Source of the DNA: Candidatus Methanomethylophilaceae archaeon
Lineage (GTDB): Archaea > Thermoplasmatota > Thermoplasmata > Methanomassiliicoccales > Methanomethylophilaceae
Direction of reading: 5' to 3'
Length of the DNA stretch: 9,381 nucleotides
NCBI GenBank assembly: GCA_017616575.1
Contig: JAFZXW010000195.1
Coordinates: 1 to 9,381 of the forward strand
This document shows positions 6,025 through 9,381 of the stretch, piece after piece. The position numbers and the translations under genes were made by a program. The number at the start of each line of letters is the position of its first letter. Position 1 is the stretch's first letter. Below the pieces are notes generated by a model. The model was given only the letters and a program-made list of their open reading frames with translations, was not told the DNA's origin and searched no databases.

Positions 6025-7254
6025 ATGAAGTCCCTCGGGCATTTCCTTTCCTCGGCGGAGGCATGCGAGGACGAGATGATCGACACCATGATGGGAATGA
6101 TCCGCATCCCCGCCATCGCTCCCGAGAACGGAGGCGCCGGAGAAGGGGCCAAAGCGGACTTCCTCATGGGTAAGCTCAGAGGCTTTGACGAGATCAGAAG
6201 GATAGACGTCCCTGATTTCAATTATTCATCCATCTTGAGGCCGAACATCCTTGCGAAAAAGGCCGGTTCCCAAACGGGGACGGTATGGATCGTCGCGCAC
6301 ATGGACGTGGTCCCGGCGGCGGAGCTGGATTCCTGGGACACCCCTCCTTTCGAGCCTGTGCTCAAGGACGGGAAGATATACGGGCGCGGCACCGAGGACA
6401 ACGGGCAGGCGGTCGTGTCCTCGCTGTACGCCGCGCGCCAGTTCCTTTCGGAGGAACTTTAGGGCATGTCGATCGGCGTCGCCCTGGTCTCCGACGAGGA
6501 GACAACGAGCGAGATGGGCATAGCGCACCTCCTAAGAAATGGATGCTTCTCGAAGGAGGACGTCATAATAGTGCCGGACTGGGCATCTCCTAAAGGATCC
6601 AGGATATGGGTGGCCGAGAAGGGGCTCCTCTGGCTGAGGTTCGACGTGGCCGGGAGGTCCGTTCACGGGTCCACCCCTCACAAGGGCATCAACGCCTTGC
6701 GCGTCTCGGCCCGCTTCATGACCGATCTAGTCGGAACCTTGGAGAAGGAGTTCTCTGCGGAGGATCCCATGTTCTCCCCTCCGTTCTCCACGTTCGAGCC
6801 CACCAAGGCATCGGCCACCGTGGACAACGTGAACACCATCCCAGGGGCTTACAGCTTCTGCCTCGACATCAGGCTGCTCCCGTCCGCCGACATGGACAGG
6901 GTGGTGAAGGTCTCAGAGGAGGTGGCCAGGAGGCATTCCGAGGAGAGCGGGGCGAGGATAACGGTCACCGAGATCCAAAGGAACGTCTCTGGAAGGCCTT
7001 CGTCCACGTCCTCGAAGGGATATCGCGCCCTCTCCAGGGCTGTGGAGGAAGTCGTGGGCGCTGTCCCGATGGCATCCGGCACGGGGGCCGCCACCTGCGC
7101 CAACTTCTTCAGGCTCGCAGGCCTGGACGCCTATGGGTGGCAGCACGGCGGAGGGACGCTCCACGGCCCCAACGAGCACGTGGTGCTGAAAAACCTCATG
7201 ACCGACTGCAAGGTCTTCACGGCGCTGTATTACGACCTGTGCCTGAGAGGATGA
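6025..7254 (+). CDS. M20 family metallopeptidase (ArgE/DapE/dipeptidase type) with in-frame UAG
   Basis: The frame runs 409 residues from ATG 6025 to TGA 7252-7254 if the TAG at codon 146 is read through. Family residues lie on both sides of it. Before it: His92 and Asp94 in VAHMDVVP, and Asp125 in GRGTEDNGQ. After it: Glu158-Glu159 in VSDEETTSE, Asp185 in VPDW, His214 in SVHGSTPH of the dimerisation domain, and His380 in HGPNEH. In M20 enzymes these form the two-zinc site and general base, so each half alone would be inactive and the joined protein is complete. The TAG falls in the variable link between a helix (ARQFLSEEL) and the strand leading to the EE pair, where a Lys or similar residue is common. 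The substrate is unknown; it resembles Xaa-His or acyl-amino acid dipeptidases. The stop is one base from the ftsY stop on the other strand. Alternatives are a fresh nonsense mutation, a sequencing error or reinitiation at ATG 6466. Confidence 0.85.
6460..6462 (+). other. In-frame TAG, candidate pyrrolysine codon
   Basis: This amber codon is position 146 of the M20 peptidase. The frame continues unbroken and conserved on both sides. All ten gene ends visible here use TGA or TAA, so a TAG that is not a stop would fit a genome that decodes UAG as pyrrolysine. No tRNA-Pyl or pylS can be seen in this window, so decoding is inferred. Confidence 0.6.
6461..6485 (+). other. Possible stem-loop starting within the in-frame TAG
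   Basis: AGGGC (6461-6465) can pair with GCCCT (6481-6485), and GAT (6471-6473) with GTC (6478-6480) around a four-base loop; the T-G pair is a wobble. The element begins at the second base of TAG. It recalls the proposed PYLIS elements after some pyrrolysine codons, but such elements are not strictly required and a short stem like this can occur by chance in GC-rich coding DNA. Confidence 0.25.
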
Positions 7255-7255
7255 A

Positions 7256-8494
7256 TCACTCGAACATCCTGTCGATCATCCAATCTGTGTTGAACTTGAC
7301 GATGTCGTCGTACTCTTGACCGTTGCAGACGAACGCTATGGGCTTCCCGATGGTATGGGCGATGGAAAGCGCCGCGCCTCCCTTGGCGTCGGTGTCGATC
7401 TTGGTGAGGATGACCGCGTCGATGCCAACGGCGGCGTCGAAGACCTTGGCCTGCTCTATGGCGTCGTTCCCGGCCAGGGAATCGCCGACGAAGATTATCA
7501 GGTCGGGCTTGGCGACCCTGACGATCTTCTTCATCTCCTCGATGAGGTTGTTGTTGGTCTGCATGCGGCCGGCGGTGTCGATGAAGACGACGTCCTTCCT
7601 CTTTGACCTGGCGTGCTCTATGGCGTCGTAGGCGACGGCGGCCGGGTCGGCGTCGTGGGCCTGCTTGACAATCTTGCATCCCAGCTTCTCGGCGTGTATG
7701 GACAGCTGCTCGATGGCGCCCGCCCTGAAGGTGTCGCACGCAGCCAGGACGACTGTCTTCTCCTTCTTCTGCACGCGGTTGGCCAGCTTGGCGATCGCGG
7801 TGGTCTTCCCGGTCCCGTTGATGCCCACGAACATTATCACGACGGGCCTCTCGCGTCCCTCCAGCCAATCGTCGAAATCGAACTCGTTGATCTTGAGGAC
7901 GTCCCTCACTGCGTCTTTCACCGCGAGCTCTACGACCTGGTCCAGGGTGTAGGAGCGGTCGTACTTCTTCCCGACGAGGTTCTCCCTGACGCCTTTCTTG
8001 ATCTCCTCGGCGACGGGGTAGGCGACGTCCGCCTCCAGCAGGATGAGCTCCAGCTCGTCCAAGACCTCGTCCAACGGGTCCTCTTTGATCTTCTTGTCAA
8101 AAAGGCCGGAGGACACGGCGGCCTCCGCCTTGTGCTCGACCTTCTCCTGCTTCCGGCGCTTCAGGAACTCCTTCCTGGAGACCTTCTCCGGTTTAGGCTC
8201 CTCGGGCACAGTCTTCTCCGGCACGGTGACCGGCTCGACCGTCGTGACGGCCTCGGCAGGCTTGGGTTTCTCCGGCTCGGGAGCCTTCGGGGTGTCGGGG
8301 ATTTCGATTTCAGGGATTTCCGGGGTCTCGATCTTCGGGGCCTCTGGCGCCGTCGTCTGCGTCGTTGTAGGCGCTTCAATCGCGGGCGCCTCGGGCTTCG
8401 TCTCCTTTTCGTCCTTGTATACCTGCTTCTCGTCGATCTTCTTCTCGGCTCTGGAGAAGAGGCTTTTCATCTTGGACTTGAGAGAATCGAACAT
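7256..8494 (-). CDS. ftsY: Signal recognition particle receptor FtsY
   Basis: FtsY is the membrane-associated SRP-family GTPase that receives SRP-ribosome complexes and hands them to the Sec translocon. The 412-residue product has a basic amphipathic start (MFDSLKSKMKSLFSRAEKK). A Pro/Glu-rich linker follows (about 32-105, with many EAP, ETPEIPE and EPEKP units), then the helical N domain (about 110-205) and the G domain. GTPase motifs are GINGTGKT 224-231, DTFRAGA 254-260, DTAGR 306-310 and TKIDTDAKGG 364-373. It lacks any transmembrane segment, as is usual. The ATG at 8494 has GGAGG about six bases upstream and lies 13 bases after the prefoldin stop, so it is the third gene of the LX-pfdA-ftsY operon. 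The stop nearly touches that of the M20 gene. It is functionally linked with the signal peptidase at the left end of the window. Confidence 0.97.
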   Translation of the reverse strand: MFDSLKSKMKSLFSRAEKKIDEKQVYKDEKETKPEAPAIEAPTTTQTTAPEAPKIETPEIPEIEIPDTPKAPEPEKPKPAEAVTTVEPVTVPEKTVPEEPKPEKVSRKEFLKRRKQEKVEHKAEAAVSSGLFDKKIKEDPLDEVLDELELILLEADVAYPVAEEIKKGVRENLVGKKYDRSYTLDQVVELAVKDAVRDVLKINEFDFDDWLEGRERPVVIMFVGINGTGKTTAIAKLANRVQKKEKTVVLAACDTFRAGAIEQLSIHAEKLGCKIVKQAHDADPAAVAYDAIEHARSKRKDVVFIDTAGRMQTNNNLIEEMKKIVRVAKPDLIIFVGDSLAGNDAIEQAKVFDAAVGIDAVILTKIDTDAKGGAALSIAHTIGKPIAFVCNGQEYDDIVKFNTDWMIDRMFE

Positions 8495-8507
8495 CGGAAG
8501 GCCTCCT

Positions 8508-8939
8508 TCACTGGGGTTTCTGCTGCCTCGCGGAGTATTCCTGCTGTATGGCGGCGGTAAGGTTGTTGAGCGCGTTCTGGGATTCGCCGAGCGCCTCCAT
8601 GGTCTTCTTGAGGGCCTCGGATATCTCGGCGATGTTGGCGCCCATGTATTCTATCGCGGACTCGGAGTCCTTCTCCACGGAGATGTCCGAGCCGATGTCG
8701 ACCACGACGTTCTTGTTCGAGGTCACCTTGACGGTGACGAACGAGTTGGCGCCTATGGGCACCATGATTTCGTCGCCCTCCTTGGCGTCCTTGAACGCCT
8801 TGAGCGCCTCGGAGGCCATGGTGACCTCGTCGAGGGACACGCGGAGCACCTGTACCTGGCGCGAGAGGGACTCCACCCTCTGCCTGTACGATTCCGCGAC
8901 GGAGATCGCCTGGCGGAGCTCTGCGTCTTCCACGATCAC
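8508..8939 (-). CDS. pfdA: Prefoldin alpha subunit
   Basis: Prefoldin is a jellyfish-shaped hexamer of two alpha and four beta subunits that holds unfolded proteins for the thermosome. The 143-residue product has an N-terminal coiled coil (about 5-50), the central beta-hairpin region with EIMVPIGANSFVTVKV (57-72) and VVVDIGSDISVEK (78-90), and a second coiled coil (about 92-136). This is the alpha-subunit layout. The start is GTG 8939, which overlaps the LX stop as GTGA; GTG 8933 is a second possible start two codons later. The overlap implies coupled translation with LX, and ftsY follows after 13 bases. This gene order (LX, prefoldin alpha, ftsY) is widely conserved in euryarchaea. The Gln-rich C-terminus is unremarkable. 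Confidence 0.94.
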   Translation of the reverse strand: MIVEDAELRQAISVAESYRQRVESLSRQVQVLRVSLDEVTMASEALKAFKDAKEGDEIMVPIGANSFVTVKVTSNKNVVVDIGSDISVEKDSESAIEYMGANIAEISEALKKTMEALGESQNALNNLTAAIQQEYSARQQKPQ

Positions 8940-9163
8940 TCACCGATCTGGTACTTCACGATCTGGTTGGTGACCTGGTCGCCGGAGATCTCGGATATCT
9001 CGGCGATGTCGATCTGCCATCTCTTGAGCTTGTGCTTGCTCCCGATGGTGGAAAGGGCCTTCTCCTTGACGGCGGCCTCGTCCTCGGCGGCCATCTCGAC
9101 GGAGAAGGGCTGCTTGCCGTACCTTGCATCTGCGTAGGAACCGGTGACACGGAATGCTTTCAT
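8936..9163 (-). CDS. rpl20A: 50S ribosomal protein L20A (LX/L18a)
   Basis: The 75-residue product MKAFRVTGSYADARYGKQPF... is the archaeal LX (eL20 family) protein of the large ribosomal subunit. Features are the MKAFRVTG start, the KQPFSVEMAAEDEAAVKEKALSTIGSKHKLKR central part and the VTNQIVKYQIGE end. The frame is open 24 codons further upstream to 9235, but that part crosses the TATA box and does not look like LX. ATG 9163 gives the family start and has AAGGT seven bases upstream. It heads the operon with pfdA and ftsY, and its TGA overlaps the prefoldin GTG. Confidence 0.93.
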   Translation of the reverse strand: MKAFRVTGSYADARYGKQPFSVEMAAEDEAAVKEKALSTIGSKHKLKRWQIDIAEISEISGDQVTNQIVKYQIGE

Positions 9164-9170
9164 TGTGATT

Positions 9171-9210
9171 ACCTTGGTTGCCCTTGAACCTTGTATTATA
9201 AATAAATCTT
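9171..9210 (-). promoter_or_regulatory. Promoter and ribosome site of the LX-pfdA-ftsY operon
   Basis: On the minus strand TTTATTTATAATA (9207-9195) is a good archaeal TATA box that would start RNA near 9175. AAGGT (9175-9171) lies seven bases before ATG 9163, giving a very short leader. This placement also rules out the longer LX frame from 9235. Confidence 0.6.
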
Positions 9211-9381
9211 TGGTGCAGACGCGGCCGAAGGCCATGGGATATAAAAGCAGGCGCCCGGATGCGAACGCGCGGTCAGGCTGTTTCTTCGAGGGATGCCATG
9301 TGCAGGCCGTGCGGATTTCCCATCACGGTCGTCTTGCTGCGGAATCTTGTTTTCATCTTGGTTTTTTGAAGAAATGATCAG
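9211..9381. other. Right-edge region without a supported gene
   Basis: Nothing here is convincing as a gene. ATATAAAAG at 9239-9247 is a TATA-like box on the plus strand (and reads TTTTATAT on minus), so a plus-strand gene may begin near or beyond the edge. A minus-strand frame ending at TGA 9353 gives only DHFFKKPR before the edge and could be the tail of an upstream gene. No tRNA-like TTCGAATC loop or other RNA signature was found by eye. Confidence 0.3.

Noticed and set aside
7613..8560. Long plus-strand open frame of 315 codons opposite ftsY, Leu/Gly/Arg-rich
   Set aside because: It is the mirror of the GC-rich ftsY codons and the Pro/Glu linker; it has no domain, start signal or family motif, while ftsY is certain.
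8043..9137. Plus-strand open frame of 364 codons opposite ftsY, pfdA and LX
   Set aside because: Ser/Gly low-complexity product crossing three certain genes on the other strand; a shadow frame.
9298..9369. Possible 23-aa hydrophobic plus-strand frame after a TATA-like box at 9239-9247
   Set aside because: The ribosome site is weak and too close to the start; another frame nearby is equally open. Not enough to call a gene.
9144..9377. Plus-strand frame of 77 codons across the LX promoter
   Set aside because: It covers the LX start and TATA box and ends before the edge; composition is not protein-like.
1..9381. CRISPR array, insertion sequence, tRNA or rRNA genes
   Set aside because: No regularly spaced direct repeats, transposase motifs, or tRNA-like arms were found by eye on either strand.

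Overview
This is an archaeal chromosomal segment. The archaeal markers are Orc1/Cdc6, TiaS, ribosomal protein LX, prefoldin alpha, an archaeal/ER-type signal peptidase and TATA-box promoters. A euryarchaeon fits best. One gene has an in-frame UAG between two halves that together hold a complete catalytic set, and none of the ten genes whose ends are visible stops at TAG. That pattern suggests a pyrrolysine-using methanogen, with Methanomassiliicoccales the most likely group. The lineage is an inference; no pyl gene lies in the window.

Layout. 1-278 (-) is the N-terminal part of a dCMP deaminase cut by the window edge. It is divergent from a signal peptidase I gene (344-1180, +). 1187-2984 looks like a replication origin: orc1/cdc6 (1308-2639, -) lies between two copies of a perfect 30-bp inverted repeat that matches archaeal origin recognition boxes (ORBs). 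Shorter ORB-like dyads lie in the orc1 promoter, in the 3' end of orc1 and in an AT-rich stretch. A 28-codon membrane microprotein gene (2845-2931, +) with a strong Shine-Dalgarno site sits inside the origin. Then follow a 97-aa anchored OB-like protein (3039-3332, +) and tiaS (3358-4680, +).

4734-5912 (+) is a 392-aa thiolase of the classical, bacterial-like type with its own promoter and a downstream hairpin. 6025-7254 (+) is an M20 metallopeptidase interrupted by one in-frame amber codon at 6460-6462. If UAG is read as an amino acid, the product is 409 residues with every expected metal-binding and catalytic residue. Its stop codon is one base from that of ftsY, which is on the opposite strand. 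9163-7256 (-) is the operon rpl20A(LX)-pfdA-ftsY, linking ribosome, chaperone and SRP-receptor functions. 9164-9381 holds the operon promoter and otherwise no gene I can support.

The most interesting items are the probable pyrrolysine codon in a peptidase that is not a methylamine methyltransferase, and the origin with paired outward-facing ORBs and an embedded microprotein gene.
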